In this document: positions 16,053 through 23,986 of the stretch, in pieces
Position numbering within the stretch: the stretch's first letter is position 1
How the letters are laid out: every line of letters starts with the position of its first letter
Source: an uncultured Acholeplasmatales bacterium
Lineage (GTDB): Bacteria; Bacillota_I; Bacilli_A; Acholeplasmatales; Anaeroplasmataceae
Direction: 5' to 3'
Assembly: GCA_944324725.1 (NCBI GenBank)
Contig: CALUXJ010000008.1
Location: 1-34,729, forward strand
Length of the DNA stretch: 34,729 nucleotides
Notes under the pieces: model-generated
The model's database searches: none
Told to the model about the DNA's origin: nothing
What the model saw: the letters and a program-made list of their open reading frames with translations, nothing else
Position numbers and translations under genes: made by a program

Positions 16053-16985
16053 ATGAAAAAAATATTACTACCTATTTTGGGTATTTTAGGGCTTGCAGCC
16101 TGTTCCAATAGTGAGACTACTCCCCTTCAGACCATTACAATTATCGCTCCTAATGGCGCACCGGCTTTAAGTCAAGTAGAAATAGCTCACAATGCTCAAG
16201 CTGAAGATTTTACAATTGGCAATTATAAGGTTTCTTTTGAAACAACAAATGGTGCTCAAGGCATTCAAGCAGCTATTACAGCCAAATCCCACGATATAAT
16301 AGTAGCTCCTATTAACTTAGGTGTAAAACTTTATAATTCCAATCAAACTTATAAATATTTAGCTAATATCACGGATGGTAATCTTTATTTAGCTGCAACC
16401 TTTAATTTTACTTTAGCTGATTTAGCTACCGCCAATCTTGTTTTCTTTGGTGAAGGAACTATTAATCAAGCTGTTGTTGATAAGGTTCTAGCAGCCAACA
16501 ATATAAGTCGTACCGATATTACTTATTTAAGTGCAACCAGTGACACTAATGCCCAATTGGTAGCTGATAAAAATCCTAATACCATTTATTTAGTTGCTGA
16601 ACCAGCCCTATCAACTGCCAAAGTTAAATTAACCGAACAAGGTAAAACTGTTTATACCCTAGATGTACAAGAAGAATTTTATGAAGCAACTAATGGTATG
16701 ACCTTCCTACAAGCTGGTGTTTTCGTAAAAGCCGAATTAGATAAAAATTTTGTTCAAGCTTATCTAGAAGCCTTAGAAGCTAGTATTGATTTTGTTAATG
16801 AAGATGCTACTACAGCCTCTACTTATGCTACTGAATTAGGAATTACTGGTATTACCCCTGCTTCAATTCCTGGTTCTAATCTACATTTTAGATTAGCTTC
16901 TGATTGCAAGGATAGTCTTAATGCCCTTGTTAGTTTAAATCCAACTCTCTTCGGTGGTAGCGTAAATAGTGAGCTCTACTACTAA
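16053..16985 (+). CDS. ABC transporter substrate-binding lipoprotein, NitT/TauT-like
   Basis: The 310-residue lipoprotein has signal peptide MKKILLPILGILGLAAC with lipobox LAAC, acylated at Cys17. The mature part has the NMT1/SsuA-type type II binding fold (ITIIAPNGAPALSQVEIA, SHDIIVAPINLGVKLY, then FFGEGTINQAVVDKVLAANN). This fold serves nitrate, sulfonate, taurine, thiamine-precursor and related importers; the ligand cannot be fixed. GGAGG precedes the ATG. Its last 17 bases overlap the downstream permease gene. The mature part is rich in Ala, Asn and Thr. Confidence 0.88.
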   Translation: MKKILLPILGILGLAACSNSETTPLQTITIIAPNGAPALSQVEIAHNAQAEDFTIGNYKVSFETTNGAQGIQAAITAKSHDIIVAPINLGVKLYNSNQTYKYLANITDGNLYLAATFNFTLADLATANLVFFGEGTINQAVVDKVLAANNISRTDITYLSATSDTNAQLVADKNPNTIYLVAEPALSTAKVKLTEQGKTVYTLDVQEEFYEATNGMTFLQAGVFVKAELDKNFVQAYLEALEASIDFVNEDATTASTYATELGITGITPASIPGSNLHFRLASDCKDSLNALVSLNPTLFGGSVNSELYY

Positions 16986-17709
16986 AAAATACACCTTTTA
17001 TCTTTTGGGTGTTATTACCATCATCTTTGTTTTATATCTTCTACATTTAATAATAGCAAATAATATTATTTTTCCTGATCCTTTAACCAGTTTAAAGGCT
17101 CTAGGTAGTTTATTAGTTAAAAAGGAAACTTATGTCATTTTAGGCTATACTTTTTTAAGATTGTTAATTTCTTTAGCAGTTAGCTTTATCATCGGGGGCC
17201 TTTTAGGCATTTTAGCTGGTCGTTATGTGGCTGTAAAACACTTCTTGAAACCTTGGATGACACTTTTTAGAAGCTTACCCCTAGCCTCAATCATTGTCAT
17301 TATAATGATAGTTTTAGGCTTTTCTTTATCACCATATGTAATTTGTATGCTAATGCTTATTCCCATCATTTATGAAGCCTTTTTAAACGGAATAAGTAAT
17401 CTAGATGCTGATTTAATGCAGGTTTGGAAATTAGAATCAAGTTTTAATATGCAAGTACTATTTAACATTATATTTCCTTTAGCTAAGCCTTTTATTAATA
17501 CTGCTTTTATTCAAAGTGTTGGTCTAGGAGTTAAAGTTTTGGTAATGGCAGAATTTATTTGTAATACCAAAAATTCAATTGGAAATGCTCTTGTAACAGC
17601 CGCCAATTATTTAGAATATGATAAAGTTTTTGCTTGGAGTTTTATTGCTGTAATGTTTGTTGTTATAGTAGAAGCGATACCAAAACTATTAAAACCAAAG
17701 TCATCCTAG
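16969..17709 (+). CDS. ABC transporter permease, NitT/TauT (SsuC/TauC-like)
   Basis: The 246-residue inner-membrane permease has six predicted helices (BPD_transp_1). A conserved EAF/EA-type cytoplasmic loop (IIYEAFLNGISNLDADLMQVWKLE) is the contact site for the ATPase. The start is GTG at 16969, inside the upstream gene's 3' end, with GGTGG upstream; coupled translation is likely. The ATPase (SsuB/TauB type) that such permeases need is missing: the next gene is an unrelated LrgA, after a terminator overlapping this stop. The partner ATPase must be elsewhere, shared, or lost. Confidence 0.88.
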   Translation: MSSTTKKYTFYLLGVITIIFVLYLLHLIIANNIIFPDPLTSLKALGSLLVKKETYVILGYTFLRLLISLAVSFIIGGLLGILAGRYVAVKHFLKPWMTLFRSLPLASIIVIIMIVLGFSLSPYVICMLMLIPIIYEAFLNGISNLDADLMQVWKLESSFNMQVLFNIIFPLAKPFINTAFIQSVGLGVKVLVMAEFICNTKNSIGNALVTAANYLEYDKVFAWSFIAVMFVVIVEAIPKLLKPKSS

Positions 17710-17721
17710 TGATGACTTTTT
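17697..17721 (+). terminator. Intrinsic terminator overlapping the permease stop
   Basis: AAAGTCATC (17697-17705), loop CTAGT, GATGACTTT (17711-17719), then T. It closes the two-gene ABC unit. Confidence 0.85.
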
Positions 17722-17777
17722 ATTTTTAAAAATATTTTTATAAATACCTCTAAGAAAGCGTTTAACTAAGCAAAAAA

Positions 17778-17819
17778 ATAATCTTCCTAATTGCATTTAG
17801 ATGTTAGGAAGATTATAAT
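17778..17819 (+). promoter_or_regulatory. LrgAB promoter embedded in a 13-base inverted repeat (operator)
   Basis: ATAATCTTCCTAA (17778-17790) and TTAGGAAGATTAT (17804-17816) are perfect inverted arms separated by 13 bases. The -35 TTGCAT (17791-17796) lies between the arms, and the perfect -10 TATAAT (17814-17819, spacer 17) overlaps the right arm. The repeat lies upstream of the predicted start (about 17826), so it is DNA read by a protein rather than an RNA hairpin of this transcript. A weak CcpA-like site, GAAAGCGTTTAA (about 17754-17765), lies further upstream. Confidence 0.7.
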
Positions 17820-17847
17820 TTTACTCGTGCAAAAAAGAGGGAAATTT

Positions 17848-18231
17848 ATGAAGTATTTAAAGGAATTTTTTATTATAATTTTAATATCATTTATCGGTGA
17901 ACTACTAAATTTATTAATACCTCTACCTATCCCTGGTAGCGTCTATGGCCTAGTCATTATGTTTACCTGTCTATGTCTTAAAATTATTAAGCTAGATAAT
18001 ATCCATACAACTAGTAAATTTTTAATTGAAATTATGCCACTAATGTTCATTCCTGCAGGAGTAGGTTTAATGACTTCTTTTGCTGATCTTAAGCCTATTT
18101 TATTAGAGGTTACCGTTATTACCATTGTAACAACCATTCTAGTAATGGCCATAACAGGAATCATAGCCCAGTTAATGACGAGAAAAAAAGACAAAGATTT
18201 TACGAAAATCGAGGTAAAGGACAATGAATGA
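17848..18231 (+). CDS. lrgA: LrgA/CidA-family membrane protein
   Basis: The 127-residue protein has four helices and the family stretch LLIPLPIPGSVYGLVIMF, followed by IMPLMFIPAGVGLM. Members were first described as holin/antiholin-like modulators of murein hydrolase; in Bacillus and Streptococcus related LrgAB/PftAB pairs take up pyruvate. I favour transport but the sequence does not decide. ATG 17848 has AGAGGG upstream; the longer TTG-initiated frame would start inside the operator. The gene overlaps lrgB by eight bases. Confidence 0.9.
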   Translation: MKYLKEFFIIILISFIGELLNLLIPLPIPGSVYGLVIMFTCLCLKIIKLDNIHTTSKFLIEIMPLMFIPAGVGLMTSFADLKPILLEVTVITIVTTILVMAITGIIAQLMTRKKDKDFTKIEVKDNE

Positions 18232-18916
18232 GTTTATTAAAGATTCATTATTTTTTGGAGTATTTATTAGTGCTATTTGCTATTTTATTGGTATGTTATT
18301 AAAAAAGAAATTAAAACTAGCTATTTTTAATCCCCTATTAATAGGTATTATTCTAGTTATGGTTATTTTATTTGTTGCTAAAATTGATTATTCTACCTAT
18401 GAAGAAAGTGCTAAATATTTAAGCTATCTACTAACCCCTGCAACTGTTGCCTTAGCTATCCCACTATACGAACAAATTCAATTGCTAAAAAAGCATTTTG
18501 TGGCGATAATAACAAGTATAACTGCTGGTGTTCTTACCAGTTTAACAAGTGTATTTTTACTATCTTTAGCCTTCTCCTTAACCCATGAGCAATATGTAAC
18601 TTTACTACCTAAATCTATTACTACTGCTATTGGGATGCAAGTTAGTGATGAAATGGGTGGCTACGTTACAATTACAGTAGCTGTTATTATTATTACTGGT
18701 ATTTTAGGCAATATGATTGGAACCTTTGTTTTTAAGATTTTCCATATTACTAATCCTATCGCTAAAGGCCTAGCCTTAGGTACTAGTGCCCATGCTATTG
18801 GAACTGCTAAAGCTATGGAGCTTGGCGATATTGAAGGTGCAATGAGTAGTTTATCAATTGCGGTTAGTGGTATTTTAACTGTTATTTTAGCAAATTTCTA
18901 TGCCCTATTATTATAA
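18224..18916 (+). CDS. lrgB: LrgB/CidB-family membrane protein
   Basis: The 230-residue partner of LrgA has six to seven helices. Visible family signatures are FNPLLIGIILV, YLLTPATVALAIPLYEQ, LLPKSITTAIGMQVSDEMGG and GTSAHAIGTAKAMELGDIEGAMSSL; the last is the diagnostic LrgB block. It probably forms one complex with LrgA in the membrane, for pyruvate uptake or envelope homeostasis. The start overlaps the lrgA end, and a terminator follows within 25 bases. Confidence 0.92.
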   Translation: MNEFIKDSLFFGVFISAICYFIGMLLKKKLKLAIFNPLLIGIILVMVILFVAKIDYSTYEESAKYLSYLLTPATVALAIPLYEQIQLLKKHFVAIITSITAGVLTSLTSVFLLSLAFSLTHEQYVTLLPKSITTAIGMQVSDEMGGYVTITVAVIIITGILGNMIGTFVFKIFHITNPIAKGLALGTSAHAIGTAKAMELGDIEGAMSSLSIAVSGILTVILANFYALLL

Positions 18917-18919
18917 ATA

Positions 18920-18945
18920 AAAGAGAGCACTAAGCTCTCTTTTTT
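18920..18945 (+). terminator. Intrinsic terminator of lrgAB
   Basis: AAAGAGAGC (18920-18928), loop ACTAA, GCTCTCTTT (18934-18942), then further T. Confidence 0.9.
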
Positions 18946-18951
18946 GGCTAA

Positions 18952-18979
18952 AAAATAGAAGCTAGTTAGCTTCTATTTT
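18952..18979 (-). terminator. Terminator of the pectin importer operon
   Basis: AAAATAGAAGCTA (18952-18964) and TAGCTTCTATTTT (18967-18979) form a perfect 13-base inverted repeat with a two-base spacer, followed by T on the minus strand. It contains the GH28 stop codon. Confidence 0.88.
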
Positions 18980-20532
18980 GTGTTAAATTCTTTAACTTCT
19001 ACTAATTCATACGGTTCATCATGCAAGTTAGTAAAAGTAACATTATCAATATTAACTTTATTGACATAGTTAAATAGTAATCCCTTGCCTTTAATATCTT
19101 CGGCAAAACTCATCATCGCTGGTTTACCAGCCTTAGGATTTTCGGCATAGGTAAAATGAACATCAGCGAAATTTATTTCACCAATAGGTTGTTCAGGAAG
19201 ACCATAAAAAGCGCCAGCAGCACAGTTAACATTAGTACAGTTAATATGCTTAAAGGTAAATTTGCCTAAATATGGGGTTCTATCATCAACAGGTAATTTC
19301 TCTTTTGACCAAACATATTCTGTTTTGCCATCAGGATCACAAAAATAGAACATATTAATTACCAAAGGTGTTAAAACATCAACCATTTTTATATTTTCAA
19401 AGGTAATATCATCAATAATGGCATCTTTACCCCGACCACGTCTTGTTTTAATTCTTAAGCCTCGGTCCGTTTGATTAAAGATACATTTTGTAACCTTAAT
19501 ATCTTTAATACCACCTGCCATCTCACTGCCTAAAACAACAGCACCATGACCAAAATTCATAGAACAATTGCGAATATTAAAGTTTTCTGATGGAGTTTTA
19601 TATTTCGAACCCATATAAATCTTGCCTGCTTTAATGGCTATGCAATCATCACCAACACTAAAATGAACGCCAATTATATCGACATTTTTACAAGATTCTG
19701 GATCACAACCATCCGTGTTAGGACTATCTTTAGGACTAACTAATTTCATATCGATGAAACGAATATTTTTGGAAAAATACGGATGTAAATTCCAAGATGG
19801 AGTATTAGTTACAGTAACACCTTGGAAAGAAATATTATCGCAGTGATTTAAGAAAATCCCTCGCGGACGCCAAGCAATGCGTTTTTCTCGAACATTAACC
19901 CACCAATCAGCGTTTTGGGCATTACCATCAATTACACCTGTACCAATAATATTAACATTTTTTACATTAATACCCGTAATTATGCTAGCAAAACAACTAA
20001 TAGGATTACCTTCCCAAGTTCCTAAATTGTATTCTCCTTTTTCATCTGTAGTATAGGTCATACCTGGTAAAACAGGATATAAATTGCGATCAGTTGCTCC
20101 TAATAATATAGCAGTTGGGGCTAATTCGATTGTAATGTCACTTCTTAAAAATAGGGGGCCAGTCAAATAGGTACCGCTAGGAATATAAACGCGACCATGC
20201 TTAGGACATGCTTCAATAGTAGCTTGCAAGAAATTAGTATCTAAAGTCTTGCCATCACCTTTAGCCCCAAAATCTCTAACGTTTAAACTTACATATTCCT
20301 TTTTAGTTTTAATTTGTTGAAAATAGCGTGGTTCAGTTCCATCATCAATTACTATTTCATATTCCTTATTTGGCTCTAAGTTATAGATAGAAAAAACATT
20401 TGTCTTAACATTAGGAGCATAAATTTGCTCATTAACATATACTGTATAAGGTTTTTCTGTAAAATAAGGATTATCATTATCTATTTCGATTGTACAGGAT
20501 CTTGTTCCTAAATAAATTACGTCAAATTCCAT
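18973..20532 (-). CDS. GH28 polygalacturonase-type hydrolase, cytoplasmic
   Basis: The protein has 519 residues. A short fibronectin-like N-terminal domain (about 1-75) precedes the right-handed beta-helix of family GH28 (about 80-510; VRDFGAKGDGKTLDTNFLQ). The four catalytic and binding patches are present: Asn262-Thr-Asp264, Gly294-Asp295-Asp296, Gly328-His329-Gly330 and Arg360-Ile-Lys362. The domain order resembles exo-acting PehX-like enzymes. There is no signal peptide or lipobox, so it probably acts in the cytoplasm on oligogalacturonides brought in by the transporter of the same operon. Exo-polygalacturonase is the best guess; rhamnogalacturonan hydrolase cannot be excluded. It is the last gene of the operon. 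Confidence 0.9.
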   Translation of the reverse strand: MEFDVIYLGTRSCTIEIDNDNPYFTEKPYTVYVNEQIYAPNVKTNVFSIYNLEPNKEYEIVIDDGTEPRYFQQIKTKKEYVSLNVRDFGAKGDGKTLDTNFLQATIEACPKHGRVYIPSGTYLTGPLFLRSDITIELAPTAILLGATDRNLYPVLPGMTYTTDEKGEYNLGTWEGNPISCFASIITGINVKNVNIIGTGVIDGNAQNADWWVNVREKRIAWRPRGIFLNHCDNISFQGVTVTNTPSWNLHPYFSKNIRFIDMKLVSPKDSPNTDGCDPESCKNVDIIGVHFSVGDDCIAIKAGKIYMGSKYKTPSENFNIRNCSMNFGHGAVVLGSEMAGGIKDIKVTKCIFNQTDRGLRIKTRRGRGKDAIIDDITFENIKMVDVLTPLVINMFYFCDPDGKTEYVWSKEKLPVDDRTPYLGKFTFKHINCTNVNCAAGAFYGLPEQPIGEINFADVHFTYAENPKAGKPAMMSFAEDIKGKGLLFNYVNKVNIDNVTFTNLHDEPYELVEVKEFNTK

Positions 20533-20540
20533 AATATCAC

Positions 20541-21125
20541 CTATAATTCTTTATTGTTTGTTTTAGGATTGTCTTTATTAAACTTATGCTTTTTAATAGC
20601 ATTTGCAATCACATTTTTGATAAACAAATAGATAAAATCAAAGAAAATATATAAAAAGCCACAAAAGAATGGATCAAGACCCCAAGCAAAGTCTACCCCA
20701 AAAATATTAGGCATTTTAAATATTCCCTCAATATCTAATTGAACTAAATAAGAAGTAATGTAGAAAATAGGAACGGTAATACAAGCAGCATATAAGATGT
20801 TTAAAAATAGTGATAGAATACCCTTACTATTAATCATATTAAAATAGTACGTATTATCTCTAGAATTACGCATTAATCTAACGACAGGTCTTACAATATA
20901 ATCAACGATTAAAGCGAGTAAAAGGGTAAACCAAACTAGTAAAACTTCCCCACCATAAGCTGTTCCTACATTAATAAAAGTTGAGCCAACACCTGCAAAA
21001 TAAAAGGCAGCTCCCGCCGCCCAATATTTTAGCAGAAGAATTTTAACCCATGAAGGGATATTGGAAAATTTCCCGGTCTTATACGGCTCGATATCCTTTT
21101 CATTTTCAAATTCTTCTTTATTCAT
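20541..21125 (-). CDS. Polytopic membrane protein of unknown function (4 TM)
   Basis: The 194-residue protein has a polar N-terminus (about 1-30), four predicted helices (about 34-52, 60-82, 103-128, 150-172) and a basic, Asn-rich tail. The second helix is followed by VDYIVRPVVRLMRNSRDN, a positive cytoplasmic loop. It has no lipobox, catalytic motif or family signature that I recognise, although the small size, four helices and carbohydrate-operon setting recall YesL/DUF624 proteins. It lies three bases after the next membrane protein and eight before the GH28 gene, so it belongs to the operon. A role with the importer is inferred only from position. Confidence 0.75.
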   Translation of the reverse strand: MNKEEFENEKDIEPYKTGKFSNIPSWVKILLLKYWAAGAAFYFAGVGSTFINVGTAYGGEVLLVWFTLLLALIVDYIVRPVVRLMRNSRDNTYYFNMINSKGILSLFLNILYAACITVPIFYITSYLVQLDIEGIFKMPNIFGVDFAWGLDPFFCGFLYIFFDFIYLFIKNVIANAIKKHKFNKDNPKTNNKEL

Positions 21126-21128
21126 AAA

Positions 21129-21647
21129 TTAATCTACTTCCTTGACATATTCCTTATCAATAAAGAAATATGAAATTATACAACCGGCTAAAGCACATGC
21201 CATAGAAATACCAACAGTTGTTATTGAGATAATAACTGAGGAATTGCTTTCATATTGACCAGCTTGATCAATATAAGAAAAGATATATAGGAAGCCAAAA
21301 AGTAATAAGAGAATTGTTGTAATAGTATTAATGATTACAGAGCCTAAATTTCTTTTTGAATTTAGGGAGAAAGCATTAAAAATATTAATACAACCTAATA
21401 AAACTAAGGCAAACAAATAAATACCTATATACTCTGCTACTCCTGTAGCAGCTTCATTAATTCTTAAAATTGCTACCGCATGAGAATTTAAGAATAAACC
21501 TAATAAGATGGCTGGAATAAAAATAAATGTTGCAGCAAATTTCATCTTATTATATTTATAAGAATCAATTAAATTCAAGATAGTAAACTTTAACCAATGA
21601 ACAAAGGATTGCCAAATTTTAGTATGAACAGGTTTTTTGTTATCCAT
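21129..21647 (-). CDS. Polytopic membrane protein of unknown function (4 TM)
   Basis: The 172-residue protein has an N-terminal cytoplasmic segment with an amphipathic stretch (KIWQSFVHWLKFTILNLIDS), then four helices (about 37-56, 72-93, 104-127, 139-162) and an acidic end. ATG 21647 is chosen because AAGGAGG lies nine bases upstream; a longer frame runs into the ATPase gene. It starts two bases after the MsmX-type ATPase stop. I do not recognise the family. It forms a pair with the similar-sized gene downstream. Confidence 0.75.
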   Translation of the reverse strand: MDNKKPVHTKIWQSFVHWLKFTILNLIDSYKYNKMKFAATFIFIPAILLGLFLNSHAVAILRINEAATGVAEYIGIYLFALVLLGCINIFNAFSLNSKRNLGSVIINTITTILLLLFGFLYIFSYIDQAGQYESNSSVIISITTVGISMACALAGCIISYFFIDKEYVKEVD

Positions 21648-21648
21648 A

Positions 21649-22767
21649 TTAAATTTCCTCCTTTGTAATTCGCATTTCTGTTTCCTTATCAAAGAAATGT
21701 ACTTTTTTCATATCAAAGGCTAATTTTGCTGATGGTCTATTCAAATCAATTTTAGCAGAAGCTAAAACCTTAGAAATAACTGTTTGATTAGCTACATCAC
21801 CATAAACTAAATAGTATGAACCTAACATCTCACTAGTATCAATCTTAAATTCAACTACTGAATCTTTAAACTCAGCCAAGTGTGCATCATCCATATAAGT
21901 ATAGTCTGGACGTGATGCCATGACAACTGCTTTGCCAACATAACCTAAATCTTGTAATTCAGCAAATTTTTCTGGTAAAATTTTAACTTTCGGACCATTT
22001 TCAAAATGGAAATAACCATCCGCTTCTATTTTACCTTGGTAGAAATTCATTGGTGGAGTACCAATGAAACCAGCAACGAATAAGTTACGTGGATTATCAA
22101 ACATATTCTTTGGTGTATCAATTTGTTGAACATAACCATCTTTCATAACGACAATACGTGTAGCTAGAGTTAAAGCTTCAATTTGATCGTGGGTTACGTA
22201 AATAAAGGTAGCATTTAACTTTTTATGTAAAATAGCTAATTCTTTACGCATTGAACCTCTTAATTTAGCATCTAGGTTAGATAATGGTTCATCAAATAAG
22301 AAAACTGCAGGGTTACGAACAATAGAACGACCTACTGCAACTCTTTGTCTTTGACCACCAGATAATTGCTTTGGTTTACGATTTAAATATGGAACTAAGC
22401 CTAAAATTTCAGCTGCTGCCATTACCCGACGATGAATTTCGTCAGAATCGTATTTTCTAATTAATAAACTAAATGCCATATTATGATATACAGTCATATG
22501 ACCATATAAGGCATAGTTTTGGAAAACCATTGCAATATCACGATCTCTTGGAGCTAAATCGTTACAACGTTTACCATTAATGATTAAATCACCAGAAGAA
22601 ATTTCTTCTAGACCCGCAATCATTCTTAAAGTTGTAGATTTACCACAACCAGATGGACCTGCTAAAACGATAAAGTCACCATGTTTAATATGTATGTTAA
22701 AATCATATACGGCATGAAACCCATTAGGGTAAACCTTATTGACATCTTTTAAAATTACATCTGCCAT
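21649..22767 (-). CDS. Sugar ABC transporter ATPase, MsmX/UgpC (MalK) type
   Basis: The 372-residue cytoplasmic ATPase has Walker A GPSGCGKST (37-45), Q-loop VFQNYALYGH, signature LSGGQRQRV (135-143), Walker B VFLFDE (155-160), an H-loop (THDQ) and a C-terminal TOBE/OB extension (about 235-370). MsmX-type ATPases power several carbohydrate importers at once in Bacillus. Having one inside a pectin operon suggests it serves the LplB/LplC permeases here and perhaps others. The ribosome binding site is GGAGGGG just before the ATG. It is flanked on both sides by pairs of unknown membrane proteins. Confidence 0.95.
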   Translation of the reverse strand: MADVILKDVNKVYPNGFHAVYDFNIHIKHGDFIVLAGPSGCGKSTTLRMIAGLEEISSGDLIINGKRCNDLAPRDRDIAMVFQNYALYGHMTVYHNMAFSLLIRKYDSDEIHRRVMAAAEILGLVPYLNRKPKQLSGGQRQRVAVGRSIVRNPAVFLFDEPLSNLDAKLRGSMRKELAILHKKLNATFIYVTHDQIEALTLATRIVVMKDGYVQQIDTPKNMFDNPRNLFVAGFIGTPPMNFYQGKIEADGYFHFENGPKVKILPEKFAELQDLGYVGKAVVMASRPDYTYMDDAHLAEFKDSVVEFKIDTSEMLGSYYLVYGDVANQTVISKVLASAKIDLNRPSAKLAFDMKKVHFFDKETEMRITKEEI

Positions 22768-22773
22768 ATATTA

Positions 22774-23367
22774 TTACCCCTCCTGTTTCAAACTATCTAA
22801 ATATTTACTTAATCTTGTAGATTTAATATAGCCAACTACGCCAGCTGCAATGAATGAAGCACCTGCACCAAGTAAAAGCACTAACATTGTAATGCCTCTA
22901 AATACGGGACTATGAGGTAACCAACCATCAGAAATCCAACTATAAACGAAATTGCCAGATGGATCAACAGTTTGATTAACTCGACAAATCTTATCTAAGT
23001 AATTACCACACATTTCAAGAGTTACGTCCCCAGTATAAGTACCATCGACAATAGCCTGTTGAATAGAACCATACTTAATTAAAACAATAGGTCCATAAAT
23101 TATTCTAAGTAGGCAAATAGCCCCTAAAACTATTAAAACTATAGAATAAGCCTTACTATATCTTTTAGCTTTCTCCATAGCTAAGAAAGATACAAGTAAA
23201 ATTGCTATATTATACAATACTTTAAAAATAGTAAATGCACGTGGTGCAATTGAATTTAAACCAATAAATGCTGCTAACAAACTTAATATTAGGGCTAAAA
23301 AGCCAAACATATATGAAAATGAGTTGTTTTGGTAGCGCATTTTTTCTAATTTAAAATTATCAATCAT
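22774..23367 (-). CDS. Polytopic membrane protein of unknown function with a large external loop
   Basis: The protein has 197 residues and four helices (about 18-38, 45-65, 72-95, 162-183). A loop of about 60 residues between helices 3 and 4 carries two Cys (MCGNYLDKICRVN) and aromatic residues (YSWISDGWLP), and is probably outside the cell. ATG overlaps the preceding gene's stop by one base. There is no known domain. Aromatics in an external loop could contact sugar, but that is speculation. Confidence 0.72.
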   Translation of the reverse strand: MIDNFKLEKMRYQNNSFSYMFGFLALILSLLAAFIGLNSIAPRAFTIFKVLYNIAILLVSFLAMEKAKRYSKAYSIVLIVLGAICLLRIIYGPIVLIKYGSIQQAIVDGTYTGDVTLEMCGNYLDKICRVNQTVDPSGNFVYSWISDGWLPHSPVFRGITMLVLLLGAGASFIAAGVVGYIKSTRLSKYLDSLKQEG

Positions 23368-23924
23368 TATGCAACCACCTCCGCCTGTTTTGCTTTTGCT
23401 TTCAATTTCTTGCTTGTTTCAATATATTTTAAAACTGTCATAACAATTACTAAAACAGCCACAATCGCAGTAAAAATTGCTAAAATAATAGCCAAATAAA
23501 TTACATTAGTAGATGGGGTAATTTTACTAGCTGAACTAGATTGCATTACATTAGTAAAATCTATTAACTCAGGTAAAATTTTATTGAAATCTGGTAAAAT
23601 TGCAATTTGTTGGAATAGTGCTATTACAGAAACAACAATTGATGCTACAGAACCTAAGCTATTAAAAATCAAATTTGATTGATAATAGTTTTTACGAGAA
23701 ATAGAACCAACAATTGCAAATACAGCAAAAGCACATACACCTACAATGCCAGAATATAATAACATAGTGTTGGCACTTTGCATTCTTTTGAATAAATCAC
23801 TATTTACCTCTTCTAACCAATAGTTATCAGAAAAATAACATACAGCCAATATAATGAATAATACATACGAAACTAAAAACACACATAATAAGGGCTTTTT
23901 TGTTTTCTCAACTATTTTGTTCAT
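23367..23924 (-). CDS. Polytopic membrane protein of unknown function (4 TM)
   Basis: The 185-residue protein has four helices (about 11-30, 54-74, 85-108, 142-164), a Ser-rich external loop between helices 3 and 4 (MQSSSASKITPSTN) and a basic Lys/Ala tail. AGGAGG precedes the ATG. It is the first gene after the strong hairpin that follows the binding-protein gene, and is translationally coupled to the next. I do not recognise the family. It shares size and topology, but no obvious sequence, with the three other small proteins around the ATPase. Confidence 0.72.
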   Translation of the reverse strand: MNKIVEKTKKPLLCVFLVSYVLFIILAVCYFSDNYWLEEVNSDLFKRMQSANTMLLYSGIVGVCAFAVFAIVGSISRKNYYQSNLIFNSLGSVASIVVSVIALFQQIAILPDFNKILPELIDFTNVMQSSSASKITPSTNVIYLAIILAIFTAIVAVLVIVMTVLKYIETSKKLKAKAKQAEVVA

Positions 23925-23946
23925 AGAACCTCCTTATTATAAATTA

Positions 23947-23979
23947 ATTTGTTGGGGTCCGGGTAGAACCCCAACAAAT
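23947..23979 (-). repeat. Strong intra-operon hairpin after the binding-protein gene
   Basis: ATTTGTTGGGGT (23947-23958) and ACCCCAACAAAT (23968-23979) form a perfect 12-pair stem with a nine-base loop. No T run follows on the minus strand, so it is probably a 3' stabilising or partial-termination hairpin, giving more binding protein than downstream products. Confidence 0.8.
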
Positions 23980-23986
23980 ATAGTAA

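Noticed and set aside
17778..17816. Intrinsic terminator reading on the minus strand
   Set aside because: On the minus strand the repeat is followed by a T run, but no minus-strand gene lies to its right. Its fit around the -35/-10 of lrgA is a better explanation, so it is listed as an operator.
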